From the NCBI GenBank assembly GCA_014874355.1, contig JACWAJ010000002.1:1-34117 (forward strand): DNA of 34,117 bases. Reading direction: 5' to 3'. Each line of letters opens with the position of its first letter. The stretch's first letter is position 1. The stretch is from a bacterium (GTDB taxonomy: Bacteria > Chloroflexota > Dormibacteria > Aeolococcales > Aeolococcaceae). Positions 1-7,284 of the stretch are shown here, piece after piece. The notes beneath the pieces are model-generated. The model ran no database searches. It was not told the origin of the DNA and saw only the letters and a list, made by a program, of their open reading frames with translations. The translations under genes were made by a program, and so were the position numbers.

Positions 1-177
1 ACCCGGAAGATCTACAACCGGGCGGTCTTTGACCGCCTCCTGATCCGGGACGGGCGCATCGTCGAGCCGAAATACGCCGAGCCATTCGGGATCGTCTTTG
101 GTTTAGAGAAGTTCGAACAACGAAGTCTGGAGCGGGAGACGGGGCTCGAACCCGCGACCCTTACCTTGGCAAGGTAA
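1..177 (+). CDS. C-terminal fragment of a probable site-specific (serine) recombinase
   Basis: The window opens inside an open frame of 58 codons ending at a TAA that lies within the antisense of the tRNA-Gly gene. The first ~40 residues (beginning TRKIYNRAVFDRLL and containing YAEPFG) resemble the extreme C-terminus of actinobacterial serine recombinases, which often end with a beta-rich segment of the type 'N-x-A-x-F-x-x-L-x-I...AEPF'. The catalytic domain lies outside the window. The last ~15 residues (GLEPATLTLAR) are only the translation of tRNA antisense sequence, so the ancestral protein probably ended earlier or was fused to this sequence by integration. It could be the end of a live integrase gene on a mobile element or a remnant. 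The family call is from memory of the C-terminal pattern and is moderate at best. Confidence 0.45.
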   Translation, partial: TRKIYNRAVFDRLLIRDGRIVEPKYAEPFGIVFGLEKFEQRSLERETGLEPATLTLAR

Positions 178-202
178 TGCTCTACCACTGAGCTACTCCC
201 GC
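131..202 (-). tRNA. tRNA-Gly (anticodon GCC)
   Basis: Read on the minus strand, the acceptor stem GCGGGAG pairs with CTCCCGC, followed by discriminator U as expected for bacterial tRNA-Gly. The D-arm is GCTCAGTGGTAGAGC, the anticodon stem TTACC/GGTAA encloses the loop TTGCCAA (anticodon GCC), and the T-arm contains GGTTCGAGCC. No CCA is encoded. The 3' half overlaps the end of the recombinase-like frame on the other strand. Confidence 0.95.
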
Positions 203-214
203 TTGCGGGATAGG

Positions 215-220
215 AGTATA
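215..220 (-). promoter_or_regulatory. -10 box of tRNA-Gly
   Basis: TATACT on the minus strand lies 12 bases upstream of the tRNA 5' end. No good -35 is visible at the expected distance. Confidence 0.45.
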
Positions 221-273
221 GCGGCGCCCTCGCCGACCATAGCTCCGTGCCGCTTGGACCGGCACAGATCGCA

Positions 274-1653
274 TTACTGGAACGGCAGCGGCTCGAAACG
301 GGCGGTGAAGTGGCGCAATACCGGGGGCTCGTCCACGATCTTGTAGCCGGGGAGTTCGCCGGCCTGGGCCAACACCTTGCCGCACACCTCGATGACGTAG
401 TCGATGTGGCTTTGCGTGTAGGTGCGCCGCGGGATCGCCAGCCGGACCAGGTCCAGCTCGGCAGGGTGTTCGGAACCGTCTGGGTGGCGGCCGAACATCA
501 CTGTGCCGATCTCACAACTGCGAATGCCGCCGGCTTCGTAGAGAGCAACCGCCAGCGCCTGACCGGGGTACTGGAGCGGTGGGATGTGCGGCAGCAGCGC
601 GCGGGCGTCGATGTAGACGGCATGTCCTCCCGCCGGCTGGACGATGGGTATGCCGAGTTTCACCAGCGCATCACCGAGATACCCTGTCGAGCGAATGCGA
701 TAGCGCAGGTAGTCGTGCTGCACGACCTCCTGCAAGCCTTGGGCGATGGCCTCGAGGTCGCGGCCGGCGAGCCCGCCGTAGGTGGGGAAGCCTTCGGTCA
801 GAATGAGCAGGTTGCGGCACTGCTCGGCTAGCTTGTCGTCGTTCAGCGCCAGCCAGCCGCCGATGTTGGCCATGCCGTCCTTCTTGGCGCTCATCGTCAT
901 GCCGTCCACCAGTGATGCCATGTCGCGCACGATGTCGCGCACCTCTCGATCCTGCTGTCCGGGTTCGCGCTCGTGGATGAGCCAGGCGTTCTCGGCGAAG
1001 CGGCAGGCGTCGAGGAATAACGGCACGCCGTGGTGATCGCACACCTTGCGCACGGCGCGCAGGTTTGCCAGAGAGACCGGCTGGCCGCCGCCTGAGTTGT
1101 TGGTGATGGTGACGAACACGACCGGAACCGAGCCGGTGTGGGCGGCAAGGAACCTGTCGAGGGCGTCGACGTCCATGTTGCCCTTGAATGGGTGTTGGGC
1201 CGTCGGGTCGTGCCCTTCGGGGATGAGGAGGTCGACCGCCTCCGCGCCGGTGAACTCGACGTTGGCGCGAGTCGTGTCGAAATGGGTGTTGCTCGGCACT
1301 GACTGGCCGGGTCCGGTCAATGCGGTGAAGAGGATCCTTTCCGCAGCCCGTCCCTGATGCGTCGGGATGACGTGCCGGAATGGGAACAGGTCCTGGACGC
1401 TTTCGAGAAACCGGAACCAAGACGGTGAGCCCGCGTAGCTTTCGTCGCCATGCTGGATGCTCGCCCACTGGTCGCGAGACATTGCGCCGGTGCCGGAGTC
1501 GGTCAGCAGGTCGATCAGGACATCCTCGGATCGCAGCGCGAACAGGTTGTAGCCCGCGGCTTGCACTGCCCGCCGGCGCTCGACCGGCGTTGTCATCTTC
1601 AATGGCTCTACGGCGTGAATCCGGAACGGCTCGATGAGGGTCTTGAAAGGCAT
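274..1653 (-). CDS. tnaA: Tryptophanase (L-tryptophan indole-lyase)
   Basis: A PLP enzyme of 459 residues that cleaves L-tryptophan to indole, pyruvate and ammonia (E. coli TnaA has 471). The N-terminus MPFKTLIEPFRI aligns with the MENFK..LPEPFRI start of E. coli TnaA, followed by the shared stretch SEDVLIDLLTDSGTGAMS. The PLP lysine is in MSAKKD (Lys258). Two residues separate it from the sister enzyme tyrosine phenol-lyase: it has FDTT (Asp126, equivalent to E. coli Asp137) where the lyase has TTT, and EIG (Ile382) where the lyase has the substrate-binding Arg. The C-terminus LRHFTARFEPL is also family-typical. An alternative ATG three codons upstream (1662) is possible; neither start has a clear Shine-Dalgarno. 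The gene begins 32-41 bases after the MFS transporter stop on the same strand, so the two are probably cotranscribed. Confidence 0.93.
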   Translation of the reverse strand: MPFKTLIEPFRIHAVEPLKMTTPVERRRAVQAAGYNLFALRSEDVLIDLLTDSGTGAMSRDQWASIQHGDESYAGSPSWFRFLESVQDLFPFRHVIPTHQGRAAERILFTALTGPGQSVPSNTHFDTTRANVEFTGAEAVDLLIPEGHDPTAQHPFKGNMDVDALDRFLAAHTGSVPVVFVTITNNSGGGQPVSLANLRAVRKVCDHHGVPLFLDACRFAENAWLIHEREPGQQDREVRDIVRDMASLVDGMTMSAKKDGMANIGGWLALNDDKLAEQCRNLLILTEGFPTYGGLAGRDLEAIAQGLQEVVQHDYLRYRIRSTGYLGDALVKLGIPIVQPAGGHAVYIDARALLPHIPPLQYPGQALAVALYEAGGIRSCEIGTVMFGRHPDGSEHPAELDLVRLAIPRRTYTQSHIDYVIEVCGKVLAQAGELPGYKIVDEPPVLRHFTARFEPLPFQ

Positions 1654-1694
1654 GGGGGACATGATGCGCGACTTGGGGATCGGTTGGCCAGCCT

Positions 1695-2891
1695 TTACTT
1701 CTCTCCGGTGGGCAGCAGCAGTGCCGCGCCGCCCATGACCAGCCCTGCCAGCGCAATGGCGGCAAACGGGGCTCGTGGGGAACCGAATAGGTCGATCGCG
1801 ATGCCTCCCCACACCGGGCCAAGGAAGGCGGCGATGCATGCCACCGTCCACAGCAGCGCCGAGAACGGCGCAATGCGGGTTTCGTCGGCGAGGATCGCCG
1901 GAAAGGCGACAGTGCCGGAGAAGGTCACCGCACTGCCGGCACCGATCAATGTGACCCAAAGAGGTCCGAGGGCGGGCGTTGCGAGCCAGCCGGCGCCGCC
2001 AATGATTACGGGGACCGTACCCAGCAGGTAGAAGCTTCGAGAGCGCACGAAGGGGCGGCGCAGGGAAGCCAGTACGAGTGCGACTGGCAGTGCTGAGATG
2101 TTGACGACGAAGAGGTCCAGCTCGGCGGCAGCGCCTTCGGCTCCGCCGGGCGCCGAGGCGCCAATCCACGTGTTGGCGGTGAAGAAGCAGAGGTTGGCGC
2201 AGCCCAGCATGGTAGCCACCGTCCAGAACTGGCGCGAGCGGAGCAGGATCCGCAACCCGCCCGGCTGTGTCCCGGGGGCGTTTGCCGGATCGGACGGGCG
2301 GGTCAGCCACCAGGCGAGCGCCAGAGCTGAAGGCAGCGCCCAGAAGGCAAGGCTTTGGCGCCAGCCTCCCAGGTGAGGGGCGAGGAGGGGAAGGGGGATG
2401 GTGGCGGCCACCACCTGTCCCACAATGTAGCCCAGCGTTACGACGAGCGAAGCCTGCTGCACCCGTTGTGGGATCCAGGCACGCAACACCCTGGGTATGG
2501 CCGGTTGCGCGATACCGATGCCAACTCCCAGGACTAGCGTTCCTGTGAAGAGGAAGACGACTCCGGCGTCAGGACCCAGCGGCGCACTGCGGATCAGGCT
2601 GCCCAGGGTGACCAGTCCTAGCCCGATCGCAACGGTGCGGTGGCCGCCCAGCCGGCGCGCGAGGCGTGCACCCGGCAGAGCGGCGAGGCCGAAACAAAGG
2701 ATTGGGAGCGACGTCAGTAGACCCTGCGCGGCATGTGAGAGCTGCAGGTCGCCGCCGATGCGGTCGAGCAGTGGTGGCACGCCGAGAACGGTGGCTCGCA
2801 GGTTGAACCCTGCCCATGCCGCCAGGAGCAGAAGGCTGGTGGTGTGCCACCTCTTGTGTGTTCGTGAGATCGAGACGGCTGTCGTGGACAT
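1695..2891 (-). CDS. MFS transporter, CynX/NimT-like
   Basis: A hydrophobic protein of 398 residues with about twelve predicted membrane helices in two halves. The first helix (LLLLAAWAGFNLRATVLGVPPLL) and the Arg-rich loop after helix 2/3 (ARRLGGHRTV) match the cyanate/nitroimidazole branch of the major facilitator superfamily. The start MSTTAVSISRTHKRW is preferred because the frame upstream, to 2954, has no membrane or signal character and overlaps the divergent promoter region. The gene lies directly upstream of tnaA on the same strand. Import of tryptophan or export of a product is a reasonable guess from context, but the sequence does not show substrate specificity. Confidence 0.8.
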   Translation of the reverse strand: MSTTAVSISRTHKRWHTTSLLLLAAWAGFNLRATVLGVPPLLDRIGGDLQLSHAAQGLLTSLPILCFGLAALPGARLARRLGGHRTVAIGLGLVTLGSLIRSAPLGPDAGVVFLFTGTLVLGVGIGIAQPAIPRVLRAWIPQRVQQASLVVTLGYIVGQVVAATIPLPLLAPHLGGWRQSLAFWALPSALALAWWLTRPSDPANAPGTQPGGLRILLRSRQFWTVATMLGCANLCFFTANTWIGASAPGGAEGAAAELDLFVVNISALPVALVLASLRRPFVRSRSFYLLGTVPVIIGGAGWLATPALGPLWVTLIGAGSAVTFSGTVAFPAILADETRIAPFSALLWTVACIAAFLGPVWGGIAIDLFGSPRAPFAAIALAGLVMGGAALLLPTGEK

Positions 2892-2901
2892 GGGATGAGT
2901 A

Positions 2902-2907
2902 AGACTA
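2902..2907 (-). promoter_or_regulatory. Possible -10 box for the transporter-tnaA operon
   Basis: TAGTCT on the minus strand lies 10 bases before the transporter ATG, which would give a very short or absent 5' leader. No matching -35 is seen. Confidence 0.25.
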
Positions 2908-2972
2908 CAGGGGGTCGGGAAGGGTTCGCGCGGATGGTGTAATACATTCGTCATGTCCGCTCTGCCATCCTC

Positions 2973-2998
2973 GTCACTTCTGTCAACCGCAAGTCAAC
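2973..2998 (+). promoter_or_regulatory. Repeated GTCA(A/C) half-sites upstream of the HtrA-like gene
   Basis: GTCACT (2973), GTCAAC (2982) and GTCAAC (2993) occur in the same orientation. The last two are 11 bases apart, one helical turn, the usual geometry of OmpR-family response-regulator sites. They sit directly before the preferred start at 3010, followed by TGAC at 3002-3005. If translation instead starts at 2953 they would be coding sequence. Confidence 0.2.
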
Positions 2999-3009
2999 TT
3001 GTGACACAA

Positions 3010-4050
3010 ATGATCAGTTTCCGCCGGATCTCCTTCGCCGTCATGGCAGCCACCATGTCGATCACCGTCGCCGCCTGCTCGACCACTGCGACCAAATCGC
3101 CGCGCACGTCTCCAACCCCATCGTTGCGTCCGGTCACTGCACCGGCCGGAAATGCCGCCGTCCTCCAGGAGGCTTTCGTCAGCGTGGTCAAGAAGGTCGG
3201 GCCCTCCGTCGTACAGATCGAAACCAGCGACGGCCTGGGCTCGGGCATCATCTACGACTCCCAGGGATACATCGTCACCAACGCCCATGTGGTTGGGAGT
3301 GCGACGAGCTTCAAGGTCACGTTTGCCGATGGCAAGGTGCGCCAGGCGACTTGGGTCGGGACTTTCGTGCCTGACGATCTGGCCGTGATCCACGTTGACG
3401 CCACCGGCTTACCGGCGGTGAGCCTGGCCGATTCCAACACCCTGCAAGTCGGCGATATCGTCATGGCCATTGGTAACCCTCTGGGGCTACGCAGTTCGGT
3501 CACCGAGGGCATCGTGTCCGCAGTCGGTCGGAATGTCGACGAAGGCAATGGCAATACCCTCCCCTCCACGATCCAGACGAGTGCCGCCATCAATCCGGGC
3601 AACTCGGGAGGTGCCCTCGTAGACCTGAATGGTGACGTCGTTGGCATCCCGACGCTGGCGGCGGTCGACCCCCAACTCGGCGGCAGTACCGCGCCAGGTA
3701 TCGGGTTTGCCATTCCGAGCAACATCGTTCGCGACATTGCCGGTCAACTCATTCAGAACGGGCACGTAGTCAATTCGCACCGTGCGTATCTCGGAGTCCG
3801 GGTGTCAGATCTGGCGAGTGGTGGAGTTGCCGTGATCAGTGTGGAATCCAACGGTGCCGCGGCCAAGGCCGGGGTTGTTGCCGGAGATCACATCACCGCC
3901 ATCAACGGCGAGGCAGTCGACTCGGTGGGTACGCTTACGGGCATCCTGGCAGGGTTGCAACCGGGCGACACAATCACTGTCGCGGTGACCCACCAGAACG
4001 GCAACACAGCGACGCTTCACGCAACTCTGGGTGAGCTACCGGGTAGCTGA
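3010..4050 (+). CDS. HtrA/DegP-like serine protease lipoprotein with PDZ domain
   Basis: A trypsin-like (S1C) protease of 346 residues. The N-terminus is a lipoprotein signal: MISFRR, a hydrophobic stretch, then the lipobox VAAC with Cys23 as the expected lipidation site, followed by a Ser/Thr/Pro linker. The catalytic triad is visible as His93 (VTNAHVV), Asp123 (PDDLAVI) and Ser199 (NPGNSGGAL). A C-terminal PDZ domain covers roughly residues 255-340 (AYLGVRV, then GDHITAINGEAV). It should degrade or refold damaged proteins on the outer face of the membrane. Start 3010 puts the charged residues directly before the hydrophobic segment; an in-frame ATG at 2953 would add 19 residues and is the alternative. 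Many actinobacterial HtrA proteins are anchored by a transmembrane helix, so a lipid anchor is a variation worth noting. Confidence 0.88.
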   Translation: MISFRRISFAVMAATMSITVAACSTTATKSPRTSPTPSLRPVTAPAGNAAVLQEAFVSVVKKVGPSVVQIETSDGLGSGIIYDSQGYIVTNAHVVGSATSFKVTFADGKVRQATWVGTFVPDDLAVIHVDATGLPAVSLADSNTLQVGDIVMAIGNPLGLRSSVTEGIVSAVGRNVDEGNGNTLPSTIQTSAAINPGNSGGALVDLNGDVVGIPTLAAVDPQLGGSTAPGIGFAIPSNIVRDIAGQLIQNGHVVNSHRAYLGVRVSDLASGGVAVISVESNGAAAKAGVVAGDHITAINGEAVDSVGTLTGILAGLQPGDTITVAVTHQNGNTATLHATLGELPGS

Positions 4051-4082
4051 ATTGTCTTGTCCAAGCAAAAGTGTGGGGCTCT

Positions 4083-4102
4083 CCCGTCTTCGCCGGGGAC
4101 GG
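4083..4102. terminator. Possible weak hairpin between convergent genes
   Basis: CCGTC (4084-4088) can pair with GACGG (4098-4102); alternatively CCCG (4083-4086) pairs with CGGG (4094-4097). There is no T-run. It lies between the ends of the protease and SCP2 genes. Confidence 0.2.
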
Positions 4103-4108
4103 CAGGGG

Positions 4109-4423
4109 TTAGCGCAATACCGATTGCAGCTTCATGGCGAGGGCCATATCGCCCTGGATCTTGAGCTTGCCACTCATGAACGCCTGGGTCCCATCGAGTT
4201 TGCCCATTGCAAGGTCGACGAAATCGCCGGATGTCATGGTGATTGTGATGTTGGGGTTGGTTGCGGCTCCCGGGCCGACATCGGCATGGCCGTCTTTGAA
4301 CTCTATGTGGTACGGCTCGCCATCCAGGTCGAACGAGTAGGTCGCATTGGTACCGCCCATCTTGGATGGGTCGGACTCGATTCTGCTGCTGATCTCAGCA
4401 AAGACATCCGTGGGTGTGGGCAC
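4109..4423 (-). CDS. SCP2 sterol-carrier-domain protein
   Basis: A single-domain protein of 104 residues that fits the SCP-2 lipid-binding fold. Characteristic features are the central YSFDLDGEPYHIEFKDG segment, the TNPNITITMTSGDFVDLAMGKL stretch and the terminal FMSGKLKIQGDMALAMKLQSVL, which is the most recognisable signature (gKlki.Gd...a.kl). The start is GTG with AAGGAG about ten bases upstream. Proteins of this kind bind hydrophobic ligands such as acyl or sterol-like molecules; the ligand here is unknown. It ends 58 bases from the convergent protease gene and is transcribed in the same direction as the glycosyltransferase gene upstream. Confidence 0.87.
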   Translation of the reverse strand: MPTPTDVFAEISSRIESDPSKMGGTNATYSFDLDGEPYHIEFKDGHADVGPGAATNPNITITMTSGDFVDLAMGKLDGTQAFMSGKLKIQGDMALAMKLQSVLR

Positions 4424-4517
4424 TGGCTTATCTCCTTGACGATCGGCCGGTCAGACGTTACTGCGTTGCAGTGTAGAGAATTGTGCAGAGCCTGACCACG
4501 GGGGTACGCCACGCTTC

Positions 4518-5684
4518 TTAGGCGTTGGCGGGATCGCTACCCAGTGCGGGGGATGTGGTCATGGAGCGAGCAGTCTCCAGTCCAAGCATTTGCCTGTAGG
4601 CACGAACATAATTTTGTGCCATCACCCGAGGGCTGAACCGCCTGCGTGCCGATTCGGCACAGCCGAGCCGGTCGATGTCTTCGACATGACGCACGGCATC
4701 CACCATCTCGTCGGTGTCGTGAACCAGGGCTCCGGTAACTCCCGGTACGACGATTTCCGGTGCTGCACCACGCGGAAACGCGATGACCGGCGTTCCGCTG
4801 GCCTCGGCTTCTGCCATGGAGAGCCCGAACGGTTCTTCCCATTCCAGTGGTGCCAGGTATGCACGGGCTCGGCTCAGCAGCCGGGCCTTCTCTGCGCCAC
4901 AGACGTTCTCGATGTGAATCACCCGATCGCCATCGATGGCGGGAGCCACGTACCGCTCGTGGTACTCGGCGGCTTCTGGTGTCTCCTCGATCTTACCGGC
5001 CAAAATCAGGCGAAGCCCCGTGCGTCGAGCCACTTCTATGGCGTGCCGCTGCCCCTTGGCATCGCAGATGCGCGCCAAACAAAGGAGGTAGTCCTCAGTC
5101 GTGTCTGCTCCGCCGACCACGAGATTGTCGATGTCGACCGCGTTATGTACAACTGTGAGCCAAGGCAGGTCAGGCGCACCGGCACGTTGGGATTCACTGA
5201 TGGCGATCAATAGGGCATCACCGGGCAGTGATTGGTACACGGTCTCGATGGGCTCGGGGATGGGGCCATGCACGGTGTGCACCAACCTCCCCGCGTCCAG
5301 CAAGCTGAGGCCTACGAGGCAAGTTGCGCCGACGTGGTCGTGAATGATGTCGAACGACCCAGCGTTGTATCGCAGTTCAGAGAGTACGCGACCCGCATAC
5401 GCCTGCTCCCGAAAGGCGCCCTCAAGGCTTCCAAGGGCATGTCCCCAGCCTGCGGGGGCTAGGCCCCGAGCGCCAGGTGAGCCCTCGGTGGCGAATAGGA
5501 CGGTGTGGTGCCCTAGCCGCCGGAGTTCACGAACCAGTAGCGCAACGACTAACTCAATCCCTCCGTAACCCACAGGTGGTACCGGATACCAAGGAGGTGC
5601 GACAACCGCGATCCTGAGCGCCTCTTGCGGAGCGGAATGGGCAACCGTTCGGAGGGAGATACGGCGGGTGGGAACGGGATTCAC
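4518..5684 (-). CDS. Glycosyltransferase family 4 protein
   Basis: A protein of 388 residues with the two Rossmann halves of GT-B enzymes. The N-terminal half opens with RIAVVAPPWYPVPP-VGYGGIE, the glycine-rich acceptor-side loop typical of GT4. The C-terminal half carries the nucleotide-sugar site: the E-x7-E motif within EEPFGLSMAEAEASGTPVIA, then PRGAAPEIV. The start is GTG and is followed by ~20 residues before the first beta strand. Donor and acceptor cannot be read from the sequence; proteins with this N-terminal motif are often annotated as glycogen-synthase-like or as making glycolipids. It is divergent from the GNAT-like gene, with 156 bases between them. Confidence 0.82.
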   Translation of the reverse strand: MNPVPTRRISLRTVAHSAPQEALRIAVVAPPWYPVPPVGYGGIELVVALLVRELRRLGHHTVLFATEGSPGARGLAPAGWGHALGSLEGAFREQAYAGRVLSELRYNAGSFDIIHDHVGATCLVGLSLLDAGRLVHTVHGPIPEPIETVYQSLPGDALLIAISESQRAGAPDLPWLTVVHNAVDIDNLVVGGADTTEDYLLCLARICDAKGQRHAIEVARRTGLRLILAGKIEETPEAAEYHERYVAPAIDGDRVIHIENVCGAEKARLLSRARAYLAPLEWEEPFGLSMAEAEASGTPVIAFPRGAAPEIVVPGVTGALVHDTDEMVDAVRHVEDIDRLGCAESARRRFSPRVMAQNYVRAYRQMLGLETARSMTTSPALGSDPANA

Positions 5685-5840
5685 GCCTAATGATTACCTG
5701 ATATTGGAGTTTCGTGCCGCAACAATCTAGAGGTATTGCGGCGACTTGGTCACGTTTGTAACGGTTGCGGATAGATGCGGGAACAGTCCTCTCACGCAGT
5801 TTCGAAAAAACGGAGTTGACTATGGGCGTAGGATTGGTGT

Positions 5841-6413
5841 ATGAGCGATGCCACTTTGGGGACAGGGTGGGCTGGATCCGGTCGCATGGCGTCCAAGGCA
5901 CCAGATCCAGATGCAATGGTCGAGATTCGTGCGGCGACTGCCGCCGATGCAGATGCACTACGTGGCTTTCTGAATCACCTGGCTTCGGTGACGAGACGTC
6001 AACACACCTCGGCTGTGGTTGCGCACTTGTCAAAGCAAGACATGCAGCACTTGTGTGACCCGTTTCCTATGCTCCGGCTTTCGCTCATAGCCAGTCGTGG
6101 CGATGTGATCGCGGGTTTTGCCACGTGTCAGAGACGGGGTTGCGGGCCGACGGTCGACATCTACGCGCTCGCTGATGAGTGCGAATCTCGCCGGGACGTG
6201 CTCACGATACTCGTGCAACGCCTAACAGAGGTGGAGTGGCATATGGGGATCCGCACACTGGTCGCGTCGATCCCATCTGATGATCGAGAACTGCTCGATA
6301 TTCTCACGGAATCTTGCAGTGGCTTCGTGACCCCCTCCGAGCACGCTGGTGTTGTCACGGTCAGCGTTGAGTTGCATGCCCCGCTCGTCGGATCGCCGGC
6401 GAATTACAACTGA
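5841..6413 (+). CDS. GNAT-like protein of uncertain function
   Basis: The frame encodes 190 residues, or 175/165 if translation starts at the in-frame ATGs at 5886 or 5916. The segment MVEIRAATAADADALRGFL looks like the first strand and helix of a GNAT acetyltransferase. The middle (LSLIASRGDVIAGFATCQRR) and TVDIYALADECESRRDVLTILVQRL resemble the beta4-alpha3 part, but the acetyl-CoA loop (R/Q-x-x-G-x-G/A) is not evident, with ECESRRD in its place. It may therefore be a degenerate or non-catalytic family member. TTGACT (5816) and TATGAG (5840), 18 bases apart, could form a promoter that would start the transcript past 5841 and favour a downstream start. It lies just upstream of tRNA-Thr on the same strand. 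Confidence 0.5.
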   Translation: MSDATLGTGWAGSGRMASKAPDPDAMVEIRAATAADADALRGFLNHLASVTRRQHTSAVVAHLSKQDMQHLCDPFPMLRLSLIASRGDVIAGFATCQRRGCGPTVDIYALADECESRRDVLTILVQRLTEVEWHMGIRTLVASIPSDDRELLDILTESCSGFVTPSEHAGVVTVSVELHAPLVGSPANYN

Positions 6414-6444
6414 GACGTCCGACCGAAAGAGTTCGTCACCTTGG

Positions 6445-6450
6445 TATCGT
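6445..6450 (+). promoter_or_regulatory. -10 box of tRNA-Thr
   Basis: TATCGT lies nine bases before the tRNA 5' end. The same hexamer precedes tRNA-Arg further along the window. Confidence 0.4.
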
Positions 6451-6459
6451 GACGGCGGC

Positions 6460-6534
6460 GCCGACGTAGCTCAGTGGTAGAGCTACCGCCTTGTAAGCGG
6501 TAGGTCGGGAGTTCGACTCTCCCCGTCGGCTCCA
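6460..6534 (+). tRNA. tRNA-Thr (anticodon TGT)
   Basis: The acceptor GCCGACG pairs with CGTCGGC, followed by discriminator U and an encoded CCA. The D-arm is GCTCAGTGGTAGAGC, the anticodon stem ACCGC/GCGGT holds the loop CTTGTAA (anticodon TGT), and the T-arm is GGGAGTTCGACTCTCCC. It ends four bases from the convergent rlmB stop. Confidence 0.96.
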
Positions 6535-6538
6535 TGTT

Positions 6539-7273
6539 CTATCGGGGGGCGAAGCTGCGCTGGCGTGCGACCTCGTACAAGAGTATCGACCCGGCGACGG
6601 TGGCATTCAGCGATGACACTTTGCCGGCCATTGGAATCGAGACCACGACGTCACAGTGGCGCCGCGTCAAGGGATGCATACCGTCGCCCTCGGCTCCGAC
6701 AACGATGACTATCGGGACGGTGTAATCGAACGTGTCGTAGCGTTGCGTCCCATCCTCCGCCAGTCCGATGCGCCAGATACCTGCTGCTGCGAGGCGTTGC
6801 AGTGCGTGCACCATGTTGGGTACGACCGTGATTGGCACATGTTCGGTGGCACCGGCGGCGGCCTTGGCGGCGGCCGGGGTTACCGACACTGAACGGTGCT
6901 TGGGGATGATGATTCCATCGGCACCCACGGCATCAGCGGTTCGGGTCAGCGCGCCGAGGTTATGCGGATCCTGAATCCCATCGAGGGCAAGCAGTAGCTG
7001 GGGTGTTATGGACTGGTCGAGCAGGGTGTCCAGCGACACGGGCGGGCGCGTGTGGAAGTAGCCGGCGATGCCCTGGTGGTGCTCAGAGTGAGCGATGTCA
7101 TCCAGGTGTGACCTGGACGTCTCTTCTATGAGGATGCCACGAACACTGGCCAGGCTGAGGATCTCCCGAAGGCGAGGTTCACCGCGCACACCACTGGCGA
7201 TGACGAGCTTGCGGACTCCGCGCCCGGCACGGAGCGCCTCGAGAACCGGATTCTTGCCGTAGAGGATGTCCAC
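6539..7273 (-). CDS. rlmB: 23S rRNA (guanosine-2'-O)-methyltransferase, RlmB/TrmH family
   Basis: A protein of 244 residues starting at GTG. The N-terminal substrate-binding domain begins DILYGKNPVLEALRAG, the hallmark of RlmB-type SpoU enzymes. The catalytic knot domain shows the three SpoU motifs: motif 1 with DGIQDPHNLGALTRTADAVG, motif 2 with VVGAEGDGM, and motif 3 with IPMAGKVSSLNATVAGSILL. It methylates the ribose of a guanosine in 23S rRNA (G2251 in E. coli) using S-adenosylmethionine. The gene starts 11 bases after cysS, the usual actinobacterial order, and closes this five-gene operon. Confidence 0.93.
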   Translation of the reverse strand: MDILYGKNPVLEALRAGRGVRKLVIASGVRGEPRLREILSLASVRGILIEETSRSHLDDIAHSEHHQGIAGYFHTRPPVSLDTLLDQSITPQLLLALDGIQDPHNLGALTRTADAVGADGIIIPKHRSVSVTPAAAKAAAGATEHVPITVVPNMVHALQRLAAAGIWRIGLAEDGTQRYDTFDYTVPIVIVVGAEGDGMHPLTRRHCDVVVSIPMAGKVSSLNATVAGSILLYEVARQRSFAPR

Positions 7274-7284
7274 GCCGAGTTAGT

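Noticed and set aside
274-1653. Tyrosine phenol-lyase as the identity of the PLP lyase
   Set aside because: The two specificity positions (Asp in FDTT, Ile in EIG) follow tryptophanase, not the Thr and Arg of the phenol-lyase.
671-1873. 400-codon frame on the minus strand overlapping tnaA and the transporter
   Set aside because: It lies in a different frame of two well-supported genes and its composition (Arg/Pro/Ser-rich, no motifs) is typical of GC-rich shadow frames.
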